Source: Leuconostoc mesenteroides subsp. mesenteroides ATCC 8293 (lineage in GTDB: Bacteria; Bacillota; Bacilli; Lactobacillales; Lactobacillaceae). From it: a stretch of 64,000 nt of DNA. Numbering within the stretch: the first letter of the stretch is position 1; every line of letters starts with the position of its first letter. Where the stretch lies: NCBI RefSeq assembly GCF_000014445.1, contig NC_008531.1, positions 1,738,501-1,802,500 of the forward strand. Direction: 5' to 3'. Positions 1 to 8,560 of the stretch are shown here, piece after piece. Position numbers and translations under genes: made by a program. The notes under the pieces were generated by a model, which did not search any database, had not been told where the DNA came from, and was given only the letters and a program-made list of their open reading frames with translations.

Positions 1-487
1 CAAATTCTTGTGTATACCACAAGAATGCCATACGAATAATGTTCCAAAGAACAAAGAATAAAATTGGTCCCAGAATATTACCACTAATTGCCAATGATGC
101 ACCCAGTGCACCCAGAATTGGTCGGATTGTGAACCAAAAGACCGGATCACCAATACCTGCCAAAGGACCCATCATACCAATCTTAACACCCTGAATAGCA
201 GTATCATCAATTGGCGCACCATTGGCACGTTCTTCTTCCAAAGCTAATGTCACACCAAGAATAGGTGAAGCAACATAAGGATGCGTATTGAAGAATTCCA
301 AATGGCGCTGCAAGGCTAGCGCACGATCTTCTTTTGACTTATACAATTTTTTGATCGCAGGAATCATGGAATAAGCCCATCCAACGTTTTGCATACGTTC
401 ATAGTTCCAAGAACCTTGGAGGAATTGTGAACGCCATGCAACTGACATACGATCTCTTTTAGTTAATTCAATTTTTCTTTCAGCCAT
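1..487 (-). CDS. manZ: PTS mannose-family transporter subunit IID, partial (C-terminus off the window)
   Basis: Membrane component IID of a mannose/fructose/sorbose-family PTS, which moves the sugar across the membrane together with IIC. About 162 N-terminal residues are visible and read AERKIELTKRDRMSVAWRSQ, then a QGSWNYERMQNVG stretch, HPYVASPILGVTLALEEE and GVKIGMMGPLAGIGDPVFW, all hallmarks of the family. The frame is open to the window edge. Two ATGs are adjacent (487 and 490) behind AGAAAGGGG; the second gives the better spacing. It follows manY by 14 bases, so it is the third gene of manXYZ. Confidence 0.93.
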   Translation of the reverse strand, partial: MAERKIELTKRDRMSVAWRSQFLQGSWNYERMQNVGWAYSMIPAIKKLYKSKEDRALALQRHLEFFNTHPYVASPILGVTLALEEERANGAPIDDTAIQGVKIGMMGPLAGIGDPVFWFTIRPILGALGASLAISGNILGPILFFVLWNIIRMAFLWYTQEF

Positions 488-501
488 CATCTTGCCCCTT
501 T

Positions 502-1308
502 CTAGTACTTGTTCAAAATGTCGCCGACTGGATCACTACCACCGCCGCCATTTGAACCGTTACTGTTACCACCCATTTTTGACAAGTTGATGTAGATCAA
601 AGCAAGTGCAACACCAATTGCTCCTAACGCGATCAACGTTAGTTCACTAACAGCTGCTAACGCAAAACCAATAGCGAAGAATGGCCATACTTCACGAGTT
701 GCCATCATGTTAATAACTAATGCATAACCAACGGCGACAACCATTCCACCACCTATAGCCATGCCACCAGTTAACCATTCTGGCATAGATGTCAAAGCTG
801 CTCTCACTGCCGCAGCAGGTACAGCAATTAAAATAGCAGCAGGTACAGCTATACGTAGACCTTGTAGTACAAGTGCAAATAGATGCAAGCGTTCAATAGT
901 ACCAATTTTTCCTTCTTTAGCAGCAGCATCAGCTCCGTGAGTCAATCCAACCGCAACAGTACGAACAAGCATTGTCAGGAACAAACCAGCAACAGCCAAA
1001 GGAATAGCTGAAGCTACGGCCACTGAGATTCCTGTACTAGAGAAATCGCCACCTTTAACCATAATGATTGAGGAAGCTACTGAGGCCAAGGCCACATCAG
1101 GGGCAACAGCCGCACCAATATTAGCCCAACCTAAGGCGATCATTTGCAATGTACCACCTAAAATTATACCCGCTGTCAGATGACCAGTTACTAAACCAAT
1201 TAGCGTGGCTGAAACTAGCGGTTGATGAATTTGAAATTCATCCAGAATACCTTCCATACCTGCAAAGAAGGCAATGATTACGACTAAAACTATCGCAATA
1301 ACAGACAT
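502..1308 (-). CDS. manY: PTS mannose-family transporter subunit IIC
   Basis: Integral membrane IIC subunit, 268 residues, many hydrophobic segments. The region LDEFQIHQPLVSATLIGLVTG followed by GIILGGTLQMIALGWANIGAA is the conserved IIC signature at about residues 25-65. The C-terminus ends in a Gly/Asn/Ser-rich tail. An earlier in-frame GTG at 1317 lies inside the Shine-Dalgarno AAAGGTG, so I chose ATG at 1308, six bases after it. It lies between manX (39 bases upstream) and manZ and forms the channel with IID. Confidence 0.94.
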   Translation of the reverse strand: MSVIAIVLVVIIAFFAGMEGILDEFQIHQPLVSATLIGLVTGHLTAGIILGGTLQMIALGWANIGAAVAPDVALASVASSIIMVKGGDFSSTGISVAVASAIPLAVAGLFLTMLVRTVAVGLTHGADAAAKEGKIGTIERLHLFALVLQGLRIAVPAAILIAVPAAAVRAALTSMPEWLTGGMAIGGGMVVAVGYALVINMMATREVWPFFAIGFALAAVSELTLIALGAIGVALALIYINLSKMGGNSNGSNGGGGSDPVGDILNKY

Positions 1309-1347
1309 ATTAGACACCTTTCTTAATTAAACATTTTACATGTCAAA

Positions 1348-2292
1348 TTATTTAACATTTGCTTTCTTGATTAAATCAAACAAGTTAGCCTTACTATCAT
1401 TAGGCACTTTTCGAACATCAAATTCAACGCCTAAGTCGCGTAACTTTTCAAAAGTGGCAACATCATTTTTATCCATAGACAAAACTTTGTTGACCATTGT
1501 TTTTCCTTCTGAATGTGCCATTGAACCAACATTCAATGACTTAATCGGTACGCCACCTTCTACAGCAGTTAACACATCTTCAACCGTTTCAAACAGCAGG
1601 AATGCGTCAACACCACCAAAGCGATCGTCCTTAGCCACCTCAATCATTTTACTGATTGGTACAATATTTGCGCGCACATTGTTAGGCGCAGCTTGTTGGA
1701 TCAAGCTCTTACGCAGCTCATCCTTGGCCACCGCATCTGAAACAACAATAATACGATTTGCTTTTGAATCAGGTGTCCAAGCCGTGGCCACTTGCCCATG
1801 AAGTAAACGTGTGTCCAAACGGGCTAGCTTAATATTGATGTGTCCTTCTTTTAAGCCAACAATTTTTTCGGAGGTTTTAGCTTCCGTTTCTTCTTTGGCT
1901 TCTGGAACTGACTTCACACCATCCTTAGCAACTGGAACCAAATACGTAGCCAATCCAGCGGCTGTATCTTGGCTCAAACGGCCAGCATAGGCTTCAATTA
2001 ACATTGGTAAATTCAACCCTGCAATGATAGCCATTTTTTCTGGATTTTGCTTCTGAATTAAACTAGCGCGGTTAAATGGTGATCCTCCCCACAAATCAAC
2101 TAAAAATAGGATTTGATCATCATTATTAAACTTCGCCAATGCCTCCTGGTAATGCTTATCTAAATCGTCTGGCCCTTCGTTAGGCAAAAATGTAACAACT
2201 TCAACATTTTCTTGTTCACCGAAAATCATTGAACCTGACATCAGTATGCCTTTAGCAAAGTCTCCATGACTGGCAATAATTAGATTAACCAT
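1348..2292 (-). CDS. manX: PTS mannose-family EIIAB fusion protein
   Basis: Cytoplasmic phosphoryl carrier of 314 residues that relays phosphate from HPr to the incoming sugar. The N-terminal IIA domain (1-120) has the phosphorylated His9 in [11 protein letters not shown]. An Ala/Glu/Lys/Pro-rich linker (about 122-150) joins it to a IIB domain (151-314) with His165 in [15 protein letters not shown]. The fused IIAB order is the usual one for Lactobacillales mannose PTS. The start ATG follows AGAAGGAGATAACCGG. It is first in the operon and lies directly behind the cre-controlled promoter. Confidence 0.96.
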   Translation of the reverse strand: MVNLIIASHGDFAKGILMSGSMIFGEQENVEVVTFLPNEGPDDLDKHYQEALAKFNNDDQILFLVDLWGGSPFNRASLIQKQNPEKMAIIAGLNLPMLIEAYAGRLSQDTAAGLATYLVPVAKDGVKSVPEAKEETEAKTSEKIVGLKEGHINIKLARLDTRLLHGQVATAWTPDSKANRIIVVSDAVAKDELRKSLIQQAAPNNVRANIVPISKMIEVAKDDRFGGVDAFLLFETVEDVLTAVEGGVPIKSLNVGSMAHSEGKTMVNKVLSMDKNDVATFEKLRDLGVEFDVRKVPNDSKANLFDLIKKANVK

Positions 2293-2329
2293 CCGGTTAT
2301 CTCCTTCTCATTAAAATACTTACTATATG

Positions 2330-2358
2330 ATTATAACGGAACAAAACAGTTTTGTAAA
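2330..2358 (-). promoter_or_regulatory. manXYZ promoter (sigma-A type)
   Basis: On the minus strand, TTTACA (2353-2358) and TATAAT (2330-2335) are separated by exactly 17 bases, about 37 bases ahead of the manX start. The -35 hexamer is the last six bases of a cre, which suits repression by occlusion. There is no TGGCAC-N5-TTGC element, so this is not the sigma-54/LevR type of mannose promoter. Confidence 0.85.
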
Positions 2359-2366
2359 CGCTTTCA
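2353..2366. promoter_or_regulatory. cre site 1 (CcpA operator) of manXYZ
   Basis: TGTAAACGCTTTCA fits the cre consensus TGWNANCGNTNWCA at every defined position. It overlaps the -35 element of the manXYZ promoter. Confidence 0.85.
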
Positions 2367-2377
2367 AGTAAGTTTTT

Positions 2378-2391
2378 TGTTACCGTTTACA
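2378..2391. promoter_or_regulatory. cre site 2 (CcpA operator) of manXYZ
   Basis: TGTTACCGTTTACA also fits the cre consensus at all defined positions. It begins 25 bases upstream of site 1 relative to the operon, so two CcpA dimers could bind side by side. Confidence 0.8.
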
Positions 2392-2544
2392 TATTTAATT
2401 ATAATCCTAGTTTACCAAAAAGTACAAGCTTTCACTTTTTCTTACATACCTTGTATTTTCTTTTCATAAAATAGTTTTTCAAAAGGTAAATTGTGATGAA
2501 AACTAATGAAATAATAACTTACAATCTAGCGACATTTTCTAAAT

Positions 2545-3504
2545 TCATCTCACAAATACGTCTTTATTTGTTGTTGTAGGTGTGACAAAACTGCGTATGA
2601 GCGTCATATCACCATTTAATCGGTAGTTTTTTGCATCACTCAAAACTATAAAACTATCACCTTTTTTGATTTGATCGGCATCAATAAAACCGGACCCTTC
2701 GATCACCGTAAACAGTTCATAATGGTGAGTTAGTTCAAACAATGATGGACCGCGAACCAACAACTTATCTATGGTAAATTTTGTTGCTACTACCAAACGT
2801 TCAATGACAGTTTGGTCAACAATCGTGGTATCTTGAATTAAGGTAGGATCTACATGAGGTACAGTAGTGACTGCTAAGGCCTCTTCAATTTGAAGCGGAC
2901 GCTTTTCTTTTGTGGCGGCATCAATTCGATCAAAGTCGTAGAATCGATAAGTTGTGTCAGAACTCTGTTGTATCTCAAGAGCAATAATACCGGCCCCTAA
3001 AGCGTGAAATGTACCAGAAGCGACATAAAAGAAATCTCCCTTCTGCACTGGAATTGTGCGTAATAACTTGTCCCATTCTTTTTGATCAACCATCTTTTTA
3101 AGTTCATCTCGTGTTTTCGCATGATGACCATAATATATTTTAGAACCTGGCTTTGCATCTAAAATATACCAACTTTCTGTTTTGCCAAATTTTTCGTGAG
3201 ACTGTTTATCATTCGGATGAACCTGAATTGATAGATTTTCATGGGCATCCAAAATTTTCACTAATAGTGGAAATGCTTCATCACGTCCATGACCACCAAA
3301 CAATTCTGGATGATCTTGCCAAACTCGACTCAATCCTTGACCTGCTAATTTCCCGTTAATTACAGTAGATTGTCCATTGCTATGGGCAGCAATTGTCCAA
3401 GCCTCCCCAGTGTGATCACTCGGGATTTTATAATTAAAGTCTTCCAAGGCGTTTCCACCCCACATCTTTTCATGTAACTCTGCTTGTAAATGTAATATTG
3501 TCAT
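2545..3504 (-). CDS. manA: mannose-6-phosphate isomerase, class I
   Basis: Interconverts mannose-6-phosphate, the product of the neighbouring mannose PTS, and fructose-6-phosphate, feeding sugar into central metabolism. Short Firmicutes-type protein (319 residues) with HLQAELHEKMWGG at the start. Zinc-site motifs are IQVHPNDKQSHEKFGKTESW (the HPND and KTESWY regions) and GTFHALGAGIIALEIQQSSD. An upstream TTG (3531) keeps the frame open, but the family begins at MTILHLQ, so ATG 3504 is preferred. The bases just before it carry a perfect cre instead of a strong ribosome site. It lies 34 bases after the nitroreductase gene and may be read from it. Confidence 0.92.
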   Translation of the reverse strand: MTILHLQAELHEKMWGGNALEDFNYKIPSDHTGEAWTIAAHSNGQSTVINGKLAGQGLSRVWQDHPELFGGHGRDEAFPLLVKILDAHENLSIQVHPNDKQSHEKFGKTESWYILDAKPGSKIYYGHHAKTRDELKKMVDQKEWDKLLRTIPVQKGDFFYVASGTFHALGAGIIALEIQQSSDTTYRFYDFDRIDAATKEKRPLQIEEALAVTTVPHVDPTLIQDTTIVDQTVIERLVVATKFTIDKLLVRGPSLFELTHHYELFTVIEGSGFIDADQIKKGDSFIVLSDAKNYRLNGDMTLIRSFVTPTTTNKDVFVR

Positions 3505-3506
3505 AA

Positions 3507-3520
3507 TGTAATCGCTTTCA
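3507..3520. promoter_or_regulatory. cre site at the manA ribosome-binding region
   Basis: TGTAATCGCTTTCA fits the cre consensus at all defined positions and ends two bases from the manA ATG. CcpA bound here would act as a roadblock on transcription coming from the nitroreductase gene. Confidence 0.7.
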
Positions 3521-3538
3521 TTTTTATTCAAAAAAATT

Positions 3539-4282
3539 TTATTTTAGGTTAAATCCTTTATCTTTAGCATACTGCGTCAATAATGGTGTTGTTTTTCGTT
3601 CACGAGTTAACATTCGGGCATTGTTTTCTGTCCAAGAACGTTCAATACCTCGATTCGCATAATATTCAACCATCACTTTATTATACGCGGAAACTGACTC
3701 TTCTAGCTGTACTTGATTATAGCGATCTTTCATCAAAAATCCGCTTTCACCAAGTTTTGGCTTAATACCAGGATTATCCGCCGGATGACCAATTGAAAAG
3801 CCCATCACTGCTTTCACATAGCGTGGCAAGTTGAGATGCTCTTCGTAAATTTCAAAGGCCCCTAATGCACCAGCCATGGTCACACTACCTAATCCCAGCG
3901 ATTCAGCAGCGACTTGAGCCCGTCCAAGAGCAATGCCGGCACTCACAATACCACCTTCAAGTAATGCATAGCTCTGTATGTTCTCTTCTGCCTGGCGGCG
4001 CTGCTCATTGTTTAAGCCTATTAAATCTTTATTGTAGTCAACTGTTACAACAAAGTATCTTGCCGCAGTTTCAATATATTTCATGCCTACCTTAGTGGTA
4101 ATATCAGCTTTTATATCTTGTGATGTAATTTCTATAAAAGTTACTGGTTGGTAATTATTCATATTAGGCCCAGCAGTTGCCGCACGAATAATTTCTGAAA
4201 CCTGTTGATCAGAGACCATTTCATCTGTAAAGGAACGTATGGACATATGTTGATTAAGCACATCTAAGGTTGGGTTAGACAT
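3539..4282 (-). CDS. NADPH-dependent flavin oxidoreductase / nitroreductase (NfsA/FRP group)
   Basis: 247-residue member of the nitroreductase superfamily that uses FMN to reduce nitro compounds, quinones or flavins with NADPH. Evidence is MSIRSFTDEMVSDQQVSEII near the N-terminus (the HxSxRxF-type FMN phosphate motif), the AATAGPNMNNYQP segment, LGLGSVTMAGAL in the middle, and VMGFSIGHPADNPGIKPKL, typical of the NfsA/Frp group. The true substrate cannot be read from sequence. It starts at ATG with AAAGGATTTTACT ahead and is divergent from the FUSC-type gene. manA follows closely. Confidence 0.87.
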   Translation of the reverse strand: MSNPTLDVLNQHMSIRSFTDEMVSDQQVSEIIRAATAGPNMNNYQPVTFIEITSQDIKADITTKVGMKYIETAARYFVVTVDYNKDLIGLNNEQRRQAEENIQSYALLEGGIVSAGIALGRAQVAAESLGLGSVTMAGALGAFEIYEEHLNLPRYVKAVMGFSIGHPADNPGIKPKLGESGFLMKDRYNQVQLEESVSAYNKVMVEYYANRGIERSWTENNARMLTRERKTTPLLTQYAKDKGFNLK

Positions 4283-4374
4283 AGTAAAATCCTTTCATGA
4301 AACCAAATAATATTCATAACTAGATAGTACCATAAAATTATGATAAAATAATAAAATATTAATTGGAGAAATTT

Positions 4375-4857
4375 ATGCAATTCGGGAAGTTTCGATTAGG
4401 ATTACGTACATTAAAGACTGCTCTAGCCGTTATGCTAATCATCACGTCATTTTATTTTTTTAATCGTCCGCCTTTTGTTGCGTGTTTAGCGGCAGTTTTT
4501 GCACTGCGAGAAAGTTGGGATAAAACGCTCAACTTTGCCAAAGTACGGTTGATTTCTAACACAGTCGGTGGTGCTTTTGCGCTATTTTATTTCATTGTTC
4601 ACCAACAAACACATCAAGCTGCCTGGGTTTCCATGATTCTTTTACCTCTACTTGTTATTGTTGTAATTGTTTTATTAGATGGCTTCAACTACAATAGTGG
4701 TGTTATTGGGGCCATGGCTGCCTTATTAATGATTTCATTAAACATTCCAGCTGGTGCAACCATAGTTTATGTCATTGATCGTATCATTGATACTTTCATC
4801 GGTGTGGTCATAGCAATCGCGATTAACCGATTCTGGTCACCAAAAAAAGCGACGTGA
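4375..4857 (+). CDS. small aromatic-acid-exporter-like (FUSC/ArAE_1) membrane protein
   Basis: 160-residue membrane protein with about four to five hydrophobic segments and the family start FGKFRLGLRTLKTALAVML, then RPPFVACLAAVFALRESWDKT and RLISNTVGGAFAL. This matches the N-terminal membrane half of the ArAE_1 (DUF939) exporters; the cytoplasmic C-terminal half of longer members is absent, as in many lactic acid bacteria. The start ATG 4375 lies six bases after GGAG; an in-frame TTG at 4363 lies inside that region and is unlikely. Substrate unknown. It is one of the few plus-strand genes here. Confidence 0.8.
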   Translation: MQFGKFRLGLRTLKTALAVMLIITSFYFFNRPPFVACLAAVFALRESWDKTLNFAKVRLISNTVGGAFALFYFIVHQQTHQAAWVSMILLPLLVIVVIVLLDGFNYNSGVIGAMAALLMISLNIPAGATIVYVIDRIIDTFIGVVIAIAINRFWSPKKAT

Positions 4858-4868
4858 GCCGCTTTTTT
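4842..4868. terminator. bidirectional terminator
   Basis: AAAAAAGCG and CGCTTTTTT flank an 8-base loop that contains the FUSC-type stop codon. It serves the plus-strand FUSC-type gene and the converging HAD gene. Confidence 0.75.
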
Positions 4869-5685
4869 AAATACCTAAATATTGCTCAATTGTCTTCAAA
4901 ACGCCATCGTTTGTGTTCACATCGACGGCTTTTTTAGTTACTCTTTGTTGCATAAACGGCTCCGCATTAGGCATCACGAACCCATTTTCGTATTTAGTCA
5001 GCATCTCTAAATCATTGCCATTATCGCCAAACACCATTACTTCACTATCTAAAACATTGTAGTAATCTTGCAAAACTTGTAGTCCGGCTGCCTTATCCAC
5101 ACCTTTTCCTAAAACATCAACAGAGCCAAATCCTGACCCAGTTGCATGCAATTCGTTGCCAAAAATATTTCTCAGCGCAGACACATGTTGATGCACTTCA
5201 TTATTTGGCCACACAAAAGTAATACCCAAAATGTGATCATCAACTTGCATTAATTTTTCAACTTGCTTGACGTTGGGATAAAATTGAAAAACCATTTCCG
5301 CGACTTGACCTGTCGCATGGTTAGACACATATGTTCCTTTATCACCTGTCATGATAATAATGTTTTCCGCTGACTCCGGATTTTTAGCATTCCAGTCAAT
5401 GACCTTTTCTAATTGATTAGCTGACAAATGTACTGAATACAATTGTTGTTCAAATGTTGATACAACTGCACCATTGGAACCAACAAAATCCATTTCAAAG
5501 CCATTATTAATTGTTGGGGCAAACAATTGTTGTAGATTTTTAACTTGACGCCCTGAAGCCGCAACAAAACGCATATCGCGTGTCTCCATAATTGATAAAA
5601 CGCGTTCAAATCTAGCTTGACTATATTCATCATTTGCCGTTAAAAACGTGCCATCCATGTCCGACGCAATTAATTTAATTGACAT
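4867..5685 (-). CDS. Cof-type HAD-IIB family phosphatase
   Basis: 272-residue sugar-phosphate-type phosphatase of the HAD superfamily. Motif I is LIASDMDGTFLT with nucleophile Asp9 and acid/base Asp11; motif II FVAASGR; motif III includes KGVDKAAGLQVL; motif IV is VMVFGDNGNDLEML. The C2B cap lies between motifs II and III. The physiological substrate is not predictable. It starts at ATG after AGGAGACAAGTA. It stands alone between two terminators, so it is probably monocistronic. Confidence 0.9.
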   Translation of the reverse strand: MSIKLIASDMDGTFLTANDEYSQARFERVLSIMETRDMRFVAASGRQVKNLQQLFAPTINNGFEMDFVGSNGAVVSTFEQQLYSVHLSANQLEKVIDWNAKNPESAENIIIMTGDKGTYVSNHATGQVAEMVFQFYPNVKQVEKLMQVDDHILGITFVWPNNEVHQHVSALRNIFGNELHATGSGFGSVDVLGKGVDKAAGLQVLQDYYNVLDSEVMVFGDNGNDLEMLTKYENGFVMPNAEPFMQQRVTKKAVDVNTNDGVLKTIEQYLGI

Positions 5686-5724
5686 TACTTGTCTCCTACT
5701 CGTAAATACTATCTTTCAATTGTA

Positions 5725-5747
5725 CCAAAAAAGCGCCGTTAAGCGCT
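5725..5747 (-). terminator. terminator of the rex-femX unit
   Basis: On the minus strand AGCGC-TTAACG-GCGCT is followed by six T. It lies just after the FemABX stop codon. Confidence 0.75.
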
Positions 5748-5751
5748 AATT

Positions 5752-6789
5752 TCATTCAAATTGTTTAAGATATTCTTGATAACCAGATTCATCAATTACC
5801 CAATCTAGTTCACCAATGTACTCAGCATGGGGATCATGGTAAGCAAATTCATGCTTAAATTTGTACAATCCATCTGAATTATCAAATTCACCAATGCCAC
5901 CAAAATCGTACTCAACTTTGCCTAATTCAAGTCCCCATTTGAGCATTTCGTATTGGATAGCAGCAGGCGCATTATGCTTTCCAAATTCACGGTATGAACC
6001 AGCGTACATGTACCAAATCTCATCGCCATAAGAGAATCCAAGGCCACTGGCAATAACTTGATCTTCATAATGCGCTAGATAAACACGGAATAATCCCGTA
6101 CCAGCCCATAATTTTTGCATTCGTAAGAAATAGTCAATTGGTCGATGGGTAATGCCATGGCTCTTCGCCATCGACACATATGTATCAAACAATGCGCGAA
6201 TGTCTTCTTCACCATCACCACTTGTAACAGTAACCCCGTCACGAAAAGCACGACGAATATCATTTCTGACTTTCGGCTTAAAATGAAGCATTAACTCATC
6301 TTCATTTGTAATGGGCTTAGCCCCTTCACCGCGACCATCATAGTACAAAACAACATTCTTACGTGGTTGAATGTTCCCATGCATATGCTTAACTTGTTTA
6401 TTTCTTGTTTTAAATCCAGCATCAAGATACTTTTGATTTAATGCATCAGAATATGACACCTCAGGATCCATACGTACCAAAAATACATTATCTGGCAAAG
6501 CCGTCAATGCTTCATTAATCATTGACTTAATCAAGTCAATGTCCTCAACATCAGCTACTGGCCCTCGGCCAACATAAGCTAATAGTTTTCCTGGTACTGC
6601 TTCGACGGTTAAAACGGACATAGCGGCATCAATTTTTCCGTCAGTTTCGTGGTAAACATAAATGTGTCCCCAGTTAGATTTCAACTCTCCCCACAATGGA
6701 TCTTGTGTTACTTGTCCACGGGGATTTTCACGAACGAATTGCTGATAATCAGTTACTTTTTTGGAATCATCTAAATTTAAAATAGTCAT
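5752..6789 (-). CDS. FemABX-family peptidoglycan bridge aminoacyltransferase
   Basis: 345-residue non-ribosomal peptidyl transferase that adds an amino acid from aminoacyl-tRNA to the stem-peptide lysine of lipid II or the growing bridge. Evidence is the N-terminal FRENPRGQVTQDPLWGELK, the KVRNDIRRAF segment, YFLRMQKLWAG, and the C-terminal PAAIQYEMLKWGLELGKVEYDFGGIG then LYKFKHEFA, all conserved in FemX/MurM-type ligases. The amino acid added (Ala or Ser in related bacteria) is not readable. It starts 6 bases after the rex stop with no good ribosome site, so translation is probably coupled to rex. Confidence 0.88.
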   Translation of the reverse strand: MTILNLDDSKKVTDYQQFVRENPRGQVTQDPLWGELKSNWGHIYVYHETDGKIDAAMSVLTVEAVPGKLLAYVGRGPVADVEDIDLIKSMINEALTALPDNVFLVRMDPEVSYSDALNQKYLDAGFKTRNKQVKHMHGNIQPRKNVVLYYDGRGEGAKPITNEDELMLHFKPKVRNDIRRAFRDGVTVTSGDGEEDIRALFDTYVSMAKSHGITHRPIDYFLRMQKLWAGTGLFRVYLAHYEDQVIASGLGFSYGDEIWYMYAGSYREFGKHNAPAAIQYEMLKWGLELGKVEYDFGGIGEFDNSDGLYKFKHEFAYHDPHAEYIGELDWVIDESGYQEYLKQFE

Positions 6790-6795
6790 GTGAAA

Positions 6796-7446
6796 TTATA
6801 GTCCTGTCGTAATTGAGCCGTAGTTTTCGATGAAATAAACTAACGTCTGTAATTCATTTGTTAAGTCAACGTTTTGCACACGAACACCAGTTGGAACAGT
6901 CACACGTACTGGTGTAAAGTTCAAAATACCTTTGACACCCGTTTCGACTAACTGGTTGGTAATTTCTTGTGCAACACCTTGTGGAACCGTTAGAATGGCA
7001 ATATTGATACGTTGTGCTGTTATTTGCTCTTGTAACTCTTCCATTGAATAAATTGGCACACCTGACAAAATTGTGCCTGTACGCTTTTCGTCTGCATCAA
7101 ATGCTGCTGCAATACGCATATTTGATGATTGATGGAAATTAAAGTTTAATAAAGCTTGTCCAAGATTACCAGCACCGATTAAAGCCACATTAATTAAGCT
7201 GTCTTGGTCCAATACATTGGCGAAAAAATCTAAAAGCGCTTTGACATCATAACCGTAGCCACGCTTACCTAGCGCACCAAAATATGAAAAATCTCGACGA
7301 ATTGTTGCCGCATCGAACTTAATAGCTTCACTCAACTCTGAGGAAGAAATCCGTTCCTTGCCAGCATCATGTAAAAATGTTAGATAACGAAAATATATAG
7401 GTAGCCGCTTAGCAGTTGCACGCGGTATTTTAGGTTGTTGAGTCAT
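6796..7446 (-). CDS. rex: redox-sensing transcriptional repressor Rex
   Basis: 216-residue repressor that senses the NADH/NAD+ ratio and controls fermentation genes. It has an N-terminal winged helix ([45 protein letters not shown]) and a Rossmann domain with [16 protein letters not shown], plus [11 protein letters not shown], and ends with a swapped C-terminal helix. An upstream ATG at 7458 starts the open frame, but it lies just ahead of the TGGAG ribosome site, so ATG 7446 is chosen. A Rex-like operator overlaps its promoter. femX follows. Confidence 0.95.
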
Positions 7447-7467
7447 AATTATCTCCATTAATTAAAC

Positions 7468-7493
7468 TTGTGAACTTTTGCATAACTAGTATA
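7468..7493 (-). promoter_or_regulatory. rex -10 element and Rex-like operator
   Basis: The minus strand shows TATACT (7488-7493) as -10. Immediately downstream lies TTGTGAA-CTTT-TGCATAA (plus-strand 7468-7485). The first half is a perfect half of the Rex site TTGTGAA-N4-TTCACAA and the second matches 5 of 7. The position over the transcription start suggests autorepression. Confidence 0.55.
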
Positions 7494-7543
7494 CCATATA
7501 TAAAAAGGTTTTACCAAAAGATAGTGATGTTTTCACAATGATG

Positions 7544-8560
7544 TCAGGATTGTAACAATTCAAAATCCAATCCCGGATCCGTGTTTAAATCTAAATCAGC
7601 AAAAATATTTTTCTTGTAATTCCAATAACCCGCAGCACCAATCATTGCTGCATTATCCCCTGTATACTGCATCGGAACAGGGATAAATTCTGTCTTTGGA
7701 AAATCGTTTAATAGCATAGTCAATTCTTCACGTAATTGAGAATTTGCGGCGACACCACCAGCTAATACAAAACTTTTAACAGGAAAATTTTCTAATGCTC
7801 GTTTTGTTCGACCAATTAATGCATCAACAACAGCATTTTGAAAGCTAGTCGCCAAATCATTCTGATTGATTGTTTCCTCTTTTTGATTGGCGTGATGCAC
7901 ATAATTAATTACCGCACTCTTCAAACCAGAAAAACTAAAATCATAGTTATCTTCATGTGCCATGGCAGTTGGAAATTTAATGGTTGGTTGGCCTCTATGA
8001 GCCATCTCATCAATTGTCTTCCCAGCAGGATACGGCAAATTTAATAGCCGCCCAACTTTATCAAAGCTTTCTCCAGCTGCATCATCACGTGTTTCGCCAA
8101 TGACTTCAAATTGGTTTTCTTCACGCATCAATACAAGTTCAGTATGTCCACCAGAAACCATTAATGCCATCGCTGGATATTTAATTGGCTTGTTAAAATT
8201 TGCCGCCGCAATATGACCTGCTAAGTGATTAACTGGAATAACTGGTAAACCATGCGCCAGAGCAAATGTTTTCGCCCCCATTAAACCAACTAATAAAGAG
8301 CCGACTAGTCCCGGCCCATATGTCACAGCAACCGCATCAAGCGCTTTGGGTTCTACATGAGCCGTGTTTAAAGCATCATTTAGTACCCGAGTAATCCATT
8401 CAATATGATGTCTACTGGCCACTTCAGGAACAATACCACCAAAGCGTTGATGTGAATTAATTTGGGTAGCCACACTGTTGCTTAGCACAATGTGACCGTC
8501 TTCAACAATGGCGACACTTGTTTCATCCGCACTTGATTCAAAGGAAATTATTTTAGTCAA
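7544..8560 (-). CDS. tsaD: tRNA t6A37 threonylcarbamoyltransferase subunit TsaD
   Basis: Transfers the threonylcarbamoyl group to A37 of ANN-decoding tRNAs, together with TsaB and TsaE. 338 residues with the ASKHA fold, metal ligands His112 and His116 in NHLAGH, then MVSGGHTEL, and [11 protein letters not shown] near the end. The usual N-terminal ESSCDET reads ESSADET (Ala11). The start is TTG, seven bases after GGAG, and it overlaps the end of rimI by 8 bases. It is the last gene of the tsaB-GNAT-rimI-tsaD cluster. Confidence 0.96.

Noticed and set aside
1340..1801. Plus-strand ORF opposite manX
   Set aside because: Antisense shadow of the IIB coding region, no independent signals.
2293..2460. 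Sigma-54/LevR-type promoter before manXYZ
   Set aside because: No TGGCAC-N5-TTGC element; a good -35/-10 pair with cre is present instead.
7521..7543. Second Rex site near the tsaD end (TTCACAA at 7532)
   Set aside because: Only one half-site is present and the other half does not match at the right spacing.
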